From assembly GCA_036365455.1 (NCBI GenBank), contig JAWQUS010000002.1, positions 5,828,001-5,892,000 of the forward strand: 64,000 nt of DNA, in the 5' to 3' direction. This DNA comes from Macrosoma leucophasiata. Lineage: Eukaryota > Arthropoda > Insecta > Lepidoptera > Hedylidae. This document shows positions 10,881 through 21,427 of this stretch, in pieces (within the stretch, counting starts at the first letter, position 1; each line of letters starts with the position of its first letter). The notes below the pieces were generated by a model, which ran no database searches, was not told the DNA's origin, and worked only from the letters and a program-made list of their open reading frames with translations. The translations under genes and the position numbers were made by a program.

Positions 10881-11424
10881 TTATGTGCGTTCCAAATTCA
10901 AAGCGTTCAAAAATGCCCCGAATTTTCAATTCGATAGGTGGCAATGCGATCGGGCAGGATATTTTAGACATCGATGGTTGCCTAGATTTTAAATCGCAAA
11001 TTTATTTTATATTAGTATTGGTACGTAAATTAAGTAGACAAAAATAAAATAACCTATTTGCGAATTACCGCTGTACTATGTTATTTAACAAATAATTATA
11101 GCTATCACCAAATAACAGATGAAAGTATATATTTCTGAGACCGTATCCTGTATTATGATGAGAGTTTCAAGGGACAATGAGGATTGTCCCAAGGGCTACT
11201 GTTGCTAAGAATACGTGTTATTACTGCATAATAGCCCTTACATTTTATGCGAAATTAGGAAACACGGGGTCATGTTTGTTTAGGAACGTTAAGATTTTAC
11301 AAATCAGTGGGTGAATTTAATTTGCGTCGATACTTATCTTGTTTTATGAAGCAATGTTTGCGGAAATATCTCGGCAATTAGGACATTCAGTTTTCGATGA
11401 TCAACAAAATTTTATCTACTTTTT
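10881..11424. other. Spacer, nothing recognised
   Basis: AT-rich sequence with stops in all frames and no repeat landmark seen elsewhere in the window. Confidence 0.4.
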
Positions 11425-12093
11425 ACTGGTGGTAGAGCTCCAGTGTATTGCGAAAACCTGTACTTTGGATTTACATACTGTATAAGATTTAAGTTTTAAT
11501 TCAAAAGAGCTGTACTGAGTTTCTACAGTGGCGGAGTTCTTCTCAGTATTGACTGCACTTGGAATTCTGCCAAGTGAATAACCTTTATTATGACGACCAA
11601 ATTCATTTTTTCTCAGTTTCTTTTGAAATGGGGAAATGGAGGAAGTTGTAAATAATTGATGCTTTCCATATTATATACAAAATTATTTAGTTTTTTTAAA
11701 AATTTATTATGTGTTTTTGATTATTATTAGCGCTTATTCACTCCAGGTTAGTTTAAAAAAAATGACGACGTGAAAGTGCTCTCCAGGAGCCTAATTATAT
11801 GAAATAAATGAATAAACTGTATTGACTGAGCTCGCGGACGTAGGCTCAACCGCATTACCTAATATACTTGCCGCTAAATGGTAGTGTTCAGCACGATCGT
11901 GTTCCGGTCAGGTGGTAATATGTACGGCCCTATAATTTCCTGCACAGGGGTACAACACCTTAGGCCTCAGGAGTAGTAATGCATCTGCATTTTGACCTTG
12001 GTCTTTGTGTGGGAGTCTATAGGCTGCAGTCATCACTTAACATCACTGTGAACTGAATGCTTGTTTGCCACTTCTATTGCATAAGAAAAATCT
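11425..12093 (+). mobile_element. SINE-A copy interrupted by a 376-bp insertion
   Basis: The head lies at 11425-11446 (actggtggtagagctccagt) and the rest resumes at 11823 with tgactgagctcgcgg, running to an A-rich tail at about 12093. The inserted segment 11447-11822 contains gtggcggagttcttctcagt and ends gaaataaatgaataaactg. The sequence tgtattg occurs at both junctions (11444-11450 and 11818-11824). Confidence 0.75.
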
Positions 12094-12129
12094 TTGATTC
12101 ATGTAACGGATATAAACAGATAGAATATG

Positions 12130-12312
12130 ACGTCGGGAAGTGACGACCCATCGCTCAGCGCAGGAAAATTCTACCGATAATGCAAGCAATCAGCCAAACA
12201 ATGACGGTTAAACCATGCCAACAGCAGTAAACATAATAACGAGATCGGCAACACCGTCCTGCGACAAAACTACCGCGGCCACTGCGATCTGGCGATCAAC
12301 CTTCATGGCAAG
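12130..12312 (+). mobile_element. 5' end fragment of a second RTE element
   Basis: It shares ordered blocks with the 5' end of the RTE at 15450-18632 (read on its minus strand): gacgtcggg, gacgac-cccatcgc, a caatggcggt/caatgacggt block, accatgcc/accatggc, and gccactgcgatc. It stops at about 12312 where a SINE-D begins, so only the 5' UTR region is present. LINE copies normally keep the 3' end, so a lone 5' end is odd. Confidence 0.6.
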
Positions 12313-12317
12313 CGAGT

Positions 12318-12600
12318 CCAAACGTAATTCCACCTCTACTCCCCAAAGGGGTAGGCAGAGGTAAATGCATGCATTCAAACATACCTCCAAATATCCACGA
12401 TTCGTCGATTACGTTTTGGCTCATGTTACAGGTGGCGAACCTATTGGCATCTCCGGGCACATTACCAAACTCTAAAGTATCGGGAAACATCCAGACAATG
12501 GAAAAATTACAATAGAACCAGAAATACACGACCCAGGAATCGAACCCAGGACCCCAGCGTAGTAGTAGTGGCCAACTACCACTAGGCTACTGTGTCGATG
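12318..12600 (-). mobile_element. SINE-D, tRNA-headed SINE, best copy
   Basis: On the minus strand it begins with a tRNA-like head, box A tagcctagtggtag and box B gggttcgattcc (about 12530-12597). The body (tttggtaatgtgcccgg) follows, then the tail block cgaatcgtggatatttgg and atgcatttacctctgcctac near 12318-12410. Heads or bodies recur at 51305-51475 and 62196-62575; tails recur at 3328 and 62781. Confidence 0.7.
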
Positions 12601-12642
12601 ATGGAATTTCCACGCATTTGACGCCGATATCTTAGGAGGAGG

Positions 12643-12808
12643 CTTTTTTTATGTTACGGAAGTGGCAAACAAGCTTGCAGTTCACATTGATGTTAAGTGA
12701 TGACTGCAGCCTATAGACACCCACACAAAGACCGAGGTCAAATTCAGATGCGTTACCACTCCTGAGGCCTACGGTGTTATGTCTCTGTCCCGGAAATTAC
12801 AGGGCCGG
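12643..12808 (-). mobile_element. SINE-A 3' half
   Basis: Begins with the T-run (poly-A tail complement) and runs through gatgactgcagcctatagac to cggaaattacagggccg, where similarity ends abruptly. The 5' part of the element is missing. Confidence 0.8.
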
Positions 12809-13191
12809 CAAATTGTCAACGGCTCTACATTTTGGAGAGCCGTTGACATCTTTCGGTTGAAATGTATCTCGACACAAACGTGAATTAGATTTGTATTCTC
12901 TACTTGAAAATATGCGAGAAAATATGGGCGAACCGAAAATATAAAAGATGGATTACGTCCAACAGAAACGATACTGAGATCGACAACAGGAAATACATAA
13001 ATCTTTATTTCTGTAGATATCCATTGTGATAAAGGGAATCTAAACATGAGATGTGAAATTCAGATAAATCGTGATCGCAGGATGACAAGAAAAACTCGCT
13101 ATCTCAAAACTATGATTGCGAGGCCTAGAATGTGTGCGCGATAAATGTCAATAGAGGCTACGTTCCCTACATTGCACAGGTTGGATTTTGT
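12809..13191. other. Spacer, nothing recognised
   Basis: Only short open frames without motifs; no repeat match elsewhere in the window is visible. Confidence 0.4.
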
Positions 13192-13260
13192 TTTAGGGTT
13201 GCGTAACTCAGAAAAAAAAAGGGAACCCTTATAGCATTAATAATCTGTCCGTAATTAACA
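13192..13260 (+). mobile_element. FAM-F 5' fragment
   Basis: agggaacccttatagcatt and tctgtccgt match the start of the FAM-F copies at 29698 and 60968. Confidence 0.45.
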
Positions 13261-13337
13261 CGAACAAATATTATTCGAAAGTTTTAAGTTCTGCCGGATG
13301 TTCTATTTATTCCTACTTTCCCTACTTATTAATTAAC

Positions 13338-13510
13338 TTAATATTATAAATGCGAAAGTAACGCTGTCTGTCTCTCTGTTGCCTTTTGACGTCCAAACGA
13401 CTGAACCAATTTTAATGAAATTTGGTACAGAGATAGAGTTGACTTTGAGAAAGAACATAGGCTACTGTTTAAAAGACATCCACGCGGGCAAAGTCGTGGG
13501 CAACAGCTAG
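13338..13510 (+). mobile_element. HEL-a Helitron-like non-autonomous element
   Basis: Starts near atattataaatgcgaaagta, has the ctgtctgtctctctg tract and gtccaaacgactgaacc, and ends with cgcgggcaaagtcgtggg, caacagCTAG and a following T. A short GC hairpin upstream of CTAG is visible. No coding capacity. Confidence 0.65.
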
Positions 13511-13587
13511 TTTTTTACAAGTACATCATTTCTTCTCAATTATTATCGGACGTTACATTTATACTGATGTATTCGTATGTCCAAGCT

Positions 13588-13769
13588 TTTTTATTTACTG
13601 TAACAAAGATGGCAAGCAAACACGCAGCTCACGTGGATATTAAGTGATTACTGAAGCCTTAAGACATATAAACAAAAATCAGTAATGAAAATGCAAATGC
13701 GTTGCCACCCCTGAAACCTAAGTTGATGTCTCTGTGATAGTTATTACGGGCCAAACTACCATTAAATGT
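13588..13769 (-). mobile_element. Diverged SINE-A, truncated
   Basis: Older subfamily with gatattaagtgattactgaa and ttacgggccaaactacca. The left boundary of the 5978-bp tandem duplication (13722) falls inside this copy, so part of it recurs at 19700-19747. Confidence 0.65.
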
Positions 13770-14278
13770 TATCTAATTTAGATTATTTATTGCCATAAAC
13801 TAGGGCGCCGGCCCCACTGCAGGCGGTCTACGGTCAGAGTTCCGAGTTCTGCGGTCTGCGTTCACTGTAATGTATATGTTTCTTAGAATACTACACACAC
13901 AAAAATTGAGAGACCCGCAGCGGTCAAAGTAAACGCACGGTCTGTTGGAGTTTCATTTTTGTCAAAAGCTAGATGGTCGCGATGTCTAACGAAATTGAAA
14001 AGTTTAAAGAATTAGTGCGAGAAACGTTTTCTTTACGATTTGAGACACGAGGAAAATAAAAATCGTCAAAAATAGGAAAAAGAGCGTGTGTTGTGTTGCC
14101 ACTGGAGTAAGAATAACTGAACTCTGAATGTCTCCTCTCGCTGTGTGGGTAGGTGAGAACGCTGAAAGCAGAATTCGACCGCAGAACTCAGACCGCCGGG
14201 GCGATGTGTCTGGCGCCTTATGATACGCTAGTCCTTTCACACGATCTCTATTTGCGTGAAGTGTGTTTTATTTTACAA

Positions 14279-14582
14279 CTAGCTGTCCCCCGCGACTTCG
14301 TCCGTATGAGAATTTATGATTGTTCAGTATCTACCCGGACGAAGTCGTGGGCGAAGCTAGTATATAGCCTACGTTACTCCTTATTACATCAGCTATCTGC
14401 CAGTGAAAGTCCTGTTAAAATCGATAAAGCCGTTCCCGAGATAAGCGGGAACAAACAGACAGACAGACAGAAAAAAATTGAAAAAAATGTTGTTTTGGTA
14501 TATGTACCGTGTATACATACTCGTACATATGGTTATTTTAATATTACAAACAGACACTCCAATTCAATTTATTCGTATAGAT
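14279..14582 (+). mobile_element. FAM-L element (unit 1)
   Basis: Opens with an inverted pair of Helitron-like ends (ctagctgtcccccgcgactt at 14279, and gaagtcgtgggcgaagctag ending at 14360). Then come cagctatctgccagtgaaag, acagacagacagacag, tgttgttttggtatatgtac and a terminal ttattcgtatagat. Other copies lie at 52973, 57628, 58168 and 63790. Confidence 0.7.
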
Positions 14583-15221
14583 ATTCCAGGAAACTATTAC
14601 GTAGACTACCATTTACAATTGACCATACATGTATTAAAGTACTAGACAGGACATTTCCCTTGGTAGCATGGTTCCAGTTTTTTGCATTCAATTAGCTACA
14701 CTCTCCCATAGTAACATGACAGCTGACGTGAAAACATCTCACTAAATATCTGTCAAATCAATTTAAAATCGGAACCGGTTGGTTGTATCCGTTGTCTACT
14801 CTATTATATTGACCTCATTGCCATTTACCAATTAAATATATCGGAATACACCCCTGTCTTGTCAGACTGTACCCAAATCTTGCAAGATTACAAGCTGATA
14901 TCGGTAAAGGCAACTCTGTCAATGGATCTTCAGAACAAATGAAGATGTGGGATTGTTCCCGTGAATCTCCATTATGGCTCTTTTAGGTTAATGACACCAG
15001 TGACAGCTACGAGATTTTCGTGCCCAAAATCTAATTCTGAGGATTATACGAGTAGTGTTGAGAAATTATTGTATGAGGACATGAGAGGAAATCGAGTATG
15101 GACGATATAAACTTATTTAGTTTAAGAAGTACATGTTTTTATTTAGGACACGTTTTTGGAGGGAACGAGGAGTGTGGTGCTCTTAGTTTATATTATCATT
15201 TTCTTGGTGCATTTTTGAGTC
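14583..15221. other. Uncharacterised part of unit 1
   Basis: No repeat landmark or coding motif is seen. The frame that begins in FAM-L (14153-14695) crosses repeat boundaries and is not a gene. Confidence 0.4.
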
Positions 15222-15449
15222 ATCTATACAAATAAATAAAATTGGAGTGTCTGTTTGTAATATAAAAATAACCGCTTTCTACTAAATGCATATACACGGT
15301 GCATATAGATGTGTATACACGGTACATATACCAAAACAATATTTTTTAACATTTTTGTCTGTCTGTCTGTTTGACGGGGCTAATCTTGGGCACGGCTGGA
15401 CCGGTTTTGACGGGACCTTCACTGGCCGATAGCTGATGTAATAAGGAGT
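15222..15449 (-). mobile_element. FAM-L 3' part, target of the RTE insertion
   Basis: Minus-strand FAM-L from ctatacaaataaataaaatt through gtctgtctgtctgtttgacg to the target site gtaataaggagt at 15438-15449. The remaining part lies at 18633-18743 and ends at a CTAG. Confidence 0.75.
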
Positions 15450-18400
15450 CATCATCATCATCATCATTTCAGCCAAAAGACGTCCACTGCTGAACAAAGG
15501 CCTCCCCCAAAGAATGCCACAACGAACGGTCCCGGGCCAACCTCATCCAGCGATTGCCCGCGACCTTCACCAGGTCGTCGGTCCACCTCGTGGGGAGCCT
15601 GCCTACGCTTCGTTTTCCGGTACGTGGTCGCCACTCTAGAACTCTTCTGCCCCAACGGCCGTCAGTCCTATGAGCTATGTGCCCTGCCCACTGCCACTTC
15701 AGTTTCGCTATTCGGTGGGCTATGTCAGTTACTTTGGTTCTCATGCGGATCTCCTCATTTCTGATTCGATCTCGCAGAGAAACTCCAAGCATAGCCCTCT
15801 CCATTGCTCTCTGAGTGATCTTGAGCCTTCTTATGAGGCCCATAGTGAGCGACCACGTTTCGGTTCTGTATGTTATCACTGGCAACACACACTGGTCAAA
15901 CACCTTGTTCTTCAGACACTGCGGTAAATTGGACGAGAAGATATAACGCAGCTTCCCGAACGCTGCCCATCCGAGTTGGATTCGGCGATTGACCTCTTTC
16001 TCCAACCTACCTAACTGGACTATTTGTCCCAGGTATACATAATAACTTCGAGTGTAGTACCCTCGACCAGAACAGGAGTGGGCGTAACAAGGACATTCGA
16101 CATAATCTTCGTCTTGTCCATGTTAATTTTAAGGCCCACTCGTTGGGAGGCCCTACTGAGGCCATTGAGCATTGTGCCAAGGTCTTCCAGGGTCTCAGCC
16201 ATGACTACGATATCATCCGCAAATCGGAGGTGGGAGATGTACTCGCCGTTAATGTTTGAAGACTTCTTCCAATGCAGCGGTGAACAGTTTCGGAGATATG
16301 ACATCTCCCTGTCTCACACCTCGCTGCAGTTGGATAGGTTTCAAGCTCTGGTCCTGAAGGCGACATAGTGGCGTTTTCGTACAAGCTCCTGAGCACCTCA
16401 ATGTATCGGTAGTCGATTTGGCACTTCTGGAGAGACTGTAGCACAGCCCAAATCTCGACCGAATCGAAGGCTTTCTCATAGTCCACAAATGCTAAGCATA
16501 AGGGCTGGTTATATTCTTTTGTCTTCTGTATAACCTGCCGCAGCGTGTGTATGTGGTCTATGGTGCTAAAACCTTTACGGAACCCGGCTTGTTCGGGAGG
16601 CTGGAAGTCGTCGAGTCTGCGAGATAGACGGTTCGTAATTACTCTCGGAAACAGCTTATAGACGTGACTTAGAAGTGCGATGGGCCTATAGTTTTTAAGA
16701 AGGGTATTGTCGCCCTTTTTAAAGAACAGTACCACCACACTTCTGTGCCACGCCTGTGGCGTTTTGCCCTCGGATATGACGGAATCGAACATTAACTGAA
16801 GAGCTTCTAATACTGGCCTTCCGCCCGGTTTCAGGAGTTCAACAGTGATTCCGTCATCACCCGGCGCCCTGTTGTTTTTCAGCTGTTTGAGTGCCGTACT
16901 AATCTCGTCTAGACTGACGTCCGGGATATCTTCGATGTAGTGTCGGGTCCGTCCGGCTCTAGGATCTGCTGCCGGACTGTTAACAAGTGGTCGCGCTGTC
17001 GCGTACAACTGTCCGTAGAATCGCTCGATCTCTTCCGCAAGCTCAGGTTTCGACGATACGTTTATGTCATCCTTTGTCTTCAGCTTAGTCAGGCAGCTCT
17101 GCCCTATAGACAGATCTTTGGCGAACACTTTGGAGCCCTTGTTCCGCTCTATGGCCGTTTTAATACTGTTAGTATTAAACTGCCGAAGGTCGCGAGTCAG
17201 TGACTTCGAGATCTGTCTGTTGAGCCACCTATACACTAAAGCATCTTCAGAGGACTTCAGAACCATACCGCGCCTCTCATCCATGAGCTTGAGAGTTGAG
17301 TCGGAGATCTTCTTGGTCTTGCTTGTGTGGCGGGTCTTAAAGCACTTAGACCCAGCCGTACGGACAGTTTCCACAAACCTGTTGTTGTATTCGTCCACAT
17401 CTACGCAATCACTCAGGCATTCGAAGCGATTTTGAAGTTCGAGTTGGAAGCTCTCGGGGTTTTGGATTTGGGCAGGTGCTGGTCGGAGCGTAGACTTCAT
17501 TAGCCGGGATCTATCCAGCTTGACATTAATATTCAGTGTGCCTCTAACCATTCGGTGATCGCTGCCGGTTTTGACCGAATTTATCTCAGAGACATCACTG
17601 AATATATGTCGCTTCGTGGACATAATGAAGTCTATCTCATTTTTAGTTGCACCGTCAGGACTGATCCAGGTCCACTTCCGGCACTCCCGCTTCCTGAAGA
17701 AAGAGTGTATCATGTAGAGGCTCTCTTTCTCCATGAAGTCAGCCAGAGTCTGGCCCTTGGTGTTTCGTCGCCCATATCCAAATCGTCCCACTTTCAGCTC
17801 ATGATCACCTCGAACGCCCAATTTTGCGTTGAAATCTCCCATGACAACGTTGTAGTGGGTCTTAGGTGGTGTATGGCTCTGGAAATATCCTCATACATAA
17901 TATCTACCTCATCATCGGAGTGTGCGGAGGTCGGGGCGTAGACCTGTATGACTTTCAGCGAATACCGTTTGGTTATTCTGAGTATAAGGTACGCCACCCT
18001 CGACGACACACTCTCGATTTTGACAACGTTGTTCACGAGGGACTTGTGGACGATGAACCCGACACCACCCTGGGACAGTTGTTCGCCCTCCCGGAAATAG
18101 AGCAGGTTACCAGACTTGAGGGTTATCGAGTCCTCCCCCTGTGTTTGGACTTCCGATAACCCTATAATGTGCCATCGTAACCCGCTCAATTCTTCCTCCA
18201 GTTCCATGACTTTCTCGTCAGTCCGCAGTGTCCGTACGTTGTATGTTGCCAAGGCCAGTTGTCGTCGGGTGTGGTACGCTGGCATCTCCCGGTGATTCTT
18301 AGCACCCCCTGCCCCGCCGTTACTATGACCGGTACCACCATGGTCAGGAATAGCGGAGCTACCGGGGACTAGGGGCCGTTGTGTTTTGGTGTGACTCATT

Positions 18401-18632
18401 TGCGGTGATTTGCCATAATCGCCACGCTTGGCAAACGGATTGGCGATCGCAGTGGCGGCAATTTTATCACGGGACGCTGCTGCCCATCCCGGATACTCCT
18501 ACCGCCATGGTTTGACCGCCATTGTTCGGTTGACTGACTGCACGAGAGGTAGAATTCCCCTCCACTATAAGATAATTCTTCCTCTAGCGGGCGATGGGGT
18601 CGTCGCATCCCGACGCCAGGTCGCCCGACGTC
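15450..18632 (-). mobile_element. Full-length RTE-clade LINE (unit 1), 3183 bp
   Basis: Bounded by perfect 12-bp target duplications gtaataaggagt at 15438-15449 and 18633-18644. The length is typical of RTE elements (about 3.2 kb). It has a short 5' UTR, one long endonuclease-reverse transcriptase frame, essentially no 3' UTR, and a (TGA)n-type tail, all RTE traits. The whole element lies inside a FAM-L copy. Confidence 0.9.
15469..18399 (-). pseudogene. RTE endonuclease-reverse transcriptase ORF, frameshifted (unit 1)
   Basis: The product would nick target DNA and prime cDNA synthesis there. From the Met at 18399: an apurinic-like endonuclease with TYNVRTLR, GLSEVQTQGED, GGVGFIV, VYAPTS, GDFNAKLGV, NEIDFIMS and GSDHRMVRG. 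Then reverse transcriptase with NNRAPGDDGITVELLK, KNYRPIALLSHVYKL, AFVDYEKAFDSVE (motif A), RGVRQGDVISPKLF (motif B) and LRFADDIVVMAE (motif C, intact). Then the C-terminal RRIQLGWAAFGKL and LPTRWTDDLVKVAG segments, stopping at 15469. All catalytic motifs survive but the frame changes near 17866, 16370, 16255 and 16030, so no full protein is possible. I see no in-frame stop between the shifts. Confidence 0.9.
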
Positions 18633-18743
18633 GTAATAAGGAGTAACTTAGGCTATTTTTATACTACTGCGCCCCCGACTTCGTCCGGGTAGATACTGAA
18701 CAATCATGAATTCTCACGTGAACGAAGTCGCGGGCACAGCTAG
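18633..18743 (-). mobile_element. FAM-L head part beyond the RTE insertion
   Basis: Continues FAM-L (gtaataaggagtaacttagg) into the inverted Helitron-like ends, with cgcgggcacagCTAG at 18729-18743 followed by T. Confidence 0.7.
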
Positions 18744-19363
18744 TGTTATATAAAGTTGGTGGCATTTTGTTTGACATACGTTTATTATAATTTAATTTAT
18801 CGTAAATACGCTAGTAATGAAGTTCAATTATTGTAAGCCAGATTTTTTAGCTATCCAGAAGTGTTTTCGTATGATCCAAAATTAACCAAGAAGTTTTTGG
18901 ATATTATTAATATCCAAAAAATGCTGTCCAATGTCACTAATCCACGCGAACGAGTCGCGGGCACAGCCAGTTGGTATAATATAATAACAGAAAAGGACCT
19001 ACCCCAATATATTTATTATTTGCTGTAGATCCTTACTCAAACAATGTATCGACGAAGAACAATGTCCTTTCCATTTCTATGCGCATTATATTTTCAATTA
19101 TGGACATGACAAAGAGTCTCCGTCTTTCAGGTGCTCCAAGAGATGTGAGTCGCAAGTGGATGCAATGCGCTCTTAGAACAACGTACGACGTCGACGTACG
19201 AGTCGTTTGCCATGTTGCCATACGACAATAACTTTGAAATAATATTCTAGCTCCCAGTAAAAGATACTGCTGTGATTAAACCGGACGATTCTAGAAGTAA
19301 CAGTCTTGGTATGTACAGTTTTATTACGCGATTATAGTACTTACCTGTGTTTTTAGAACATTA
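18744..19363. other. Uncharacterised part of unit 1, with a diverged paralogous block
   Basis: 18935-18974 is a degenerate HEL-a end (gagtcgcgggcacagccag). The block 19050-19240 (atggacatgacaaagagtct, then gtacgagtcgtttgccatgt) has an older, diverged relative at 25950-26150. No gene is recognised. Confidence 0.5.
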
Positions 19364-19649
19364 TTTTTTTTATATGTTATAAAAGTGGCAAACAAGCATG
19401 CAGTTCACATTGATGTTAAGTGATGACTGCAGCCTATAGACACTCACACAATGACCAGAGGTCAAAATGCAGATGCGTTGCCACTCCTGAGGCCTAAGGT
19501 GTTATGCTTCTGTGCCGAAAATTACAGGGCCGTACATTACCGCCTGACTGGAACACGATAGTTCTGAACACTACCTTTAGCGGCAAGTTATTAGGTAATG
19601 CGGCGGTGCCTACGCTCGCGAGCTCCGTCACTGGAGCTCTACCACCAGT
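19364..19649 (-). mobile_element. SINE-A, near full length (unit 1)
   Basis: T-run at 19364-19371, canonical body, and head complement ggagctctaccaccagt at the right end. An identical copy lies 5978 bp downstream. Confidence 0.9.
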
Positions 19650-20256
19650 AATACCAACATAATCTTGATATATACTAGTTTTATTATGTACTACGTGATG
19701 TTGATGTCTCTGTGATAGTTATTACGGGCCAAACTACCATTAAATGTTATCTAATTTAGATTATTTATTGCCATAAACTAGGGCGCCGGCCCCACTGCAG
19801 GCGGTCTACGGTCAGAGTTCCGAGTTCTGCGGTCTGCGTTCACTGTAATGTATATGTTTCTTAGAATACTACACACACAAAAATTGAGAGACCCGCAGCG
19901 GTCAAAGTAAACGCACGGTCTGTTGGAGTTTCATTTTTGTCAAAAGCTAGATGGTCGCGATGTCTAACGAAATTGAAAAGTTTAAAGAATTAGTGCGAGA
20001 AACGTTTTCTTTACGATTTGAGACACGAGGAAAATAAAAATCGTCAAAAATAGGAAAAAGAGCGTGTGTTGTGTTGCCACTGGAGTAAGAATAACTGAAC
20101 TCTGAATGTCTCCTCTCGCTGTGTGGGTAGGTGAGAACGCTGAAAGCAGAATTCGACCGCAGAACTCAGACCGCCGGGGCGATGTGTCTGGCGCCTTATG
20201 ATACGCTAGTCCTTTCACACGATCTCTATTTGCGTGAAGTGTGTTTTATTTTACAA

Positions 20257-20560
20257 CTAGCTGTCCCCCGCGACTTCGTCCGTATGAGAATTTATGATTG
20301 TTCAGTATCTACCCGGACGAAGTCGTGGGCGAAGCTAGTATATAGCCTACGTTACTCCTTATTACATCAGCTATCTGCCAGTGAAAGTCCTGTTAAAATC
20401 GATAAAGCCGTTCCCGAGATAAGCGGGAACAAACAGACAGACAGACAGAAAAAAATTGAAAAAAATGTTGTTTTGGTATATGTACCGTGTATACATACTC
20501 GTACATATGGTTATTTTAATATTACAAACAGACACTCCAATTCAATTTATTCGTATAGAT
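20257..20560 (+). mobile_element. FAM-L element (unit 2)
   Basis: Duplicate of 14279-14582, with the same inverted Helitron-like ends and gacagacag tract. Confidence 0.7.
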
Positions 20561-21199
20561 ATTCCAGGAAACTATTACGTAGACTACCATTTACAATTGA
20601 CCATACATGTATTAAAGTACTAGACAGGACATTTCCCTTGGTAGCATGGTTCCAGTTTTTTGCATTCAATTAGCTACACTCTCCCATAGTAACATGACAG
20701 CTGACGTGAAAACATCTCACTAAATATCTGTCAAATCAATTTAAAATCGGAACCGGTTGGTTGTATCCGTTGTCTACTCTATTATATTGACCTCATTGCC
20801 ATTTACCAATTAAATATATCGGAATACACCCCTGTCTTGTCAGACTGTACCCAAATCTTGCAAGATTACAAGCTGATATCGGTAAAGGCAACTCTGTCAA
20901 TGGATCTTCAGAACAAATGAAGATGTGGGATTGTTCCCGTGAATCTCCATTATGGCTCTTTTAGGTTAATGACACCAGTGACAGCTACGAGATTTTCGTG
21001 CCCAAAATCTAATTCTGAGGATTATACGAGTAGTGTTGAGAAATTATTGTATGAGGACATGAGAGGAAATCGAGTATGGACGATATAAACTTATTTAGTT
21101 TAAGAAGTACATGTTTTTATTTAGGACACGTTTTTGGAGGGAACGAGGAGTGTGGTGCTCTTAGTTTATATTATCATTTTCTTGGTGCATTTTTGAGTC

Positions 21200-21427
21200 A
21201 TCTATACAAATAAATAAAATTGGAGTGTCTGTTTGTAATATAAAAATAACCGCTTTCTACTAAATGCATATACACGGTGCATATAGATGTGTATACACGG
21301 TACATATACCAAAACAATATTTTTTAACATTTTTGTCTGTCTGTCTGTTTGACGGGGCTAATCTTGGGCACGGCTGGACCGGTTTTGACGGGACCTTCAC
21401 TGGCCGATAGCTGATGTAATAAGGAGT
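21200..21427 (-). mobile_element. FAM-L 3' part, RTE target (unit 2)
   Basis: Duplicate of 15222-15449, with the target-site copy at 21416-21427. Confidence 0.75.

Larger units (their letters stand above)
13722..19699. repeat. 5978-bp tandem duplication, unit 1
   Basis: Starts gttgatgtctctgtgatag at 13722 and ends ctacgtgat at 19699; unit 2 follows with no spacer. Contents in order: SINE-A remnant, FAM-L, uncharacterised sequence (14583-15221), a minus-strand FAM-L split by an RTE element, more uncharacterised sequence (18745-19363) and a SINE-A. The only difference from unit 2 that I found is 18314 c versus 24292 g. Confidence 0.95.

Noticed and set aside
14153..14695. 180-codon open frame, repeated at 20131-20673
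   Set aside because: It crosses the FAM-L boundary, and its translation follows the inverted Helitron-like ends and gacagacag tract. The second occurrence is only the tandem duplicate.
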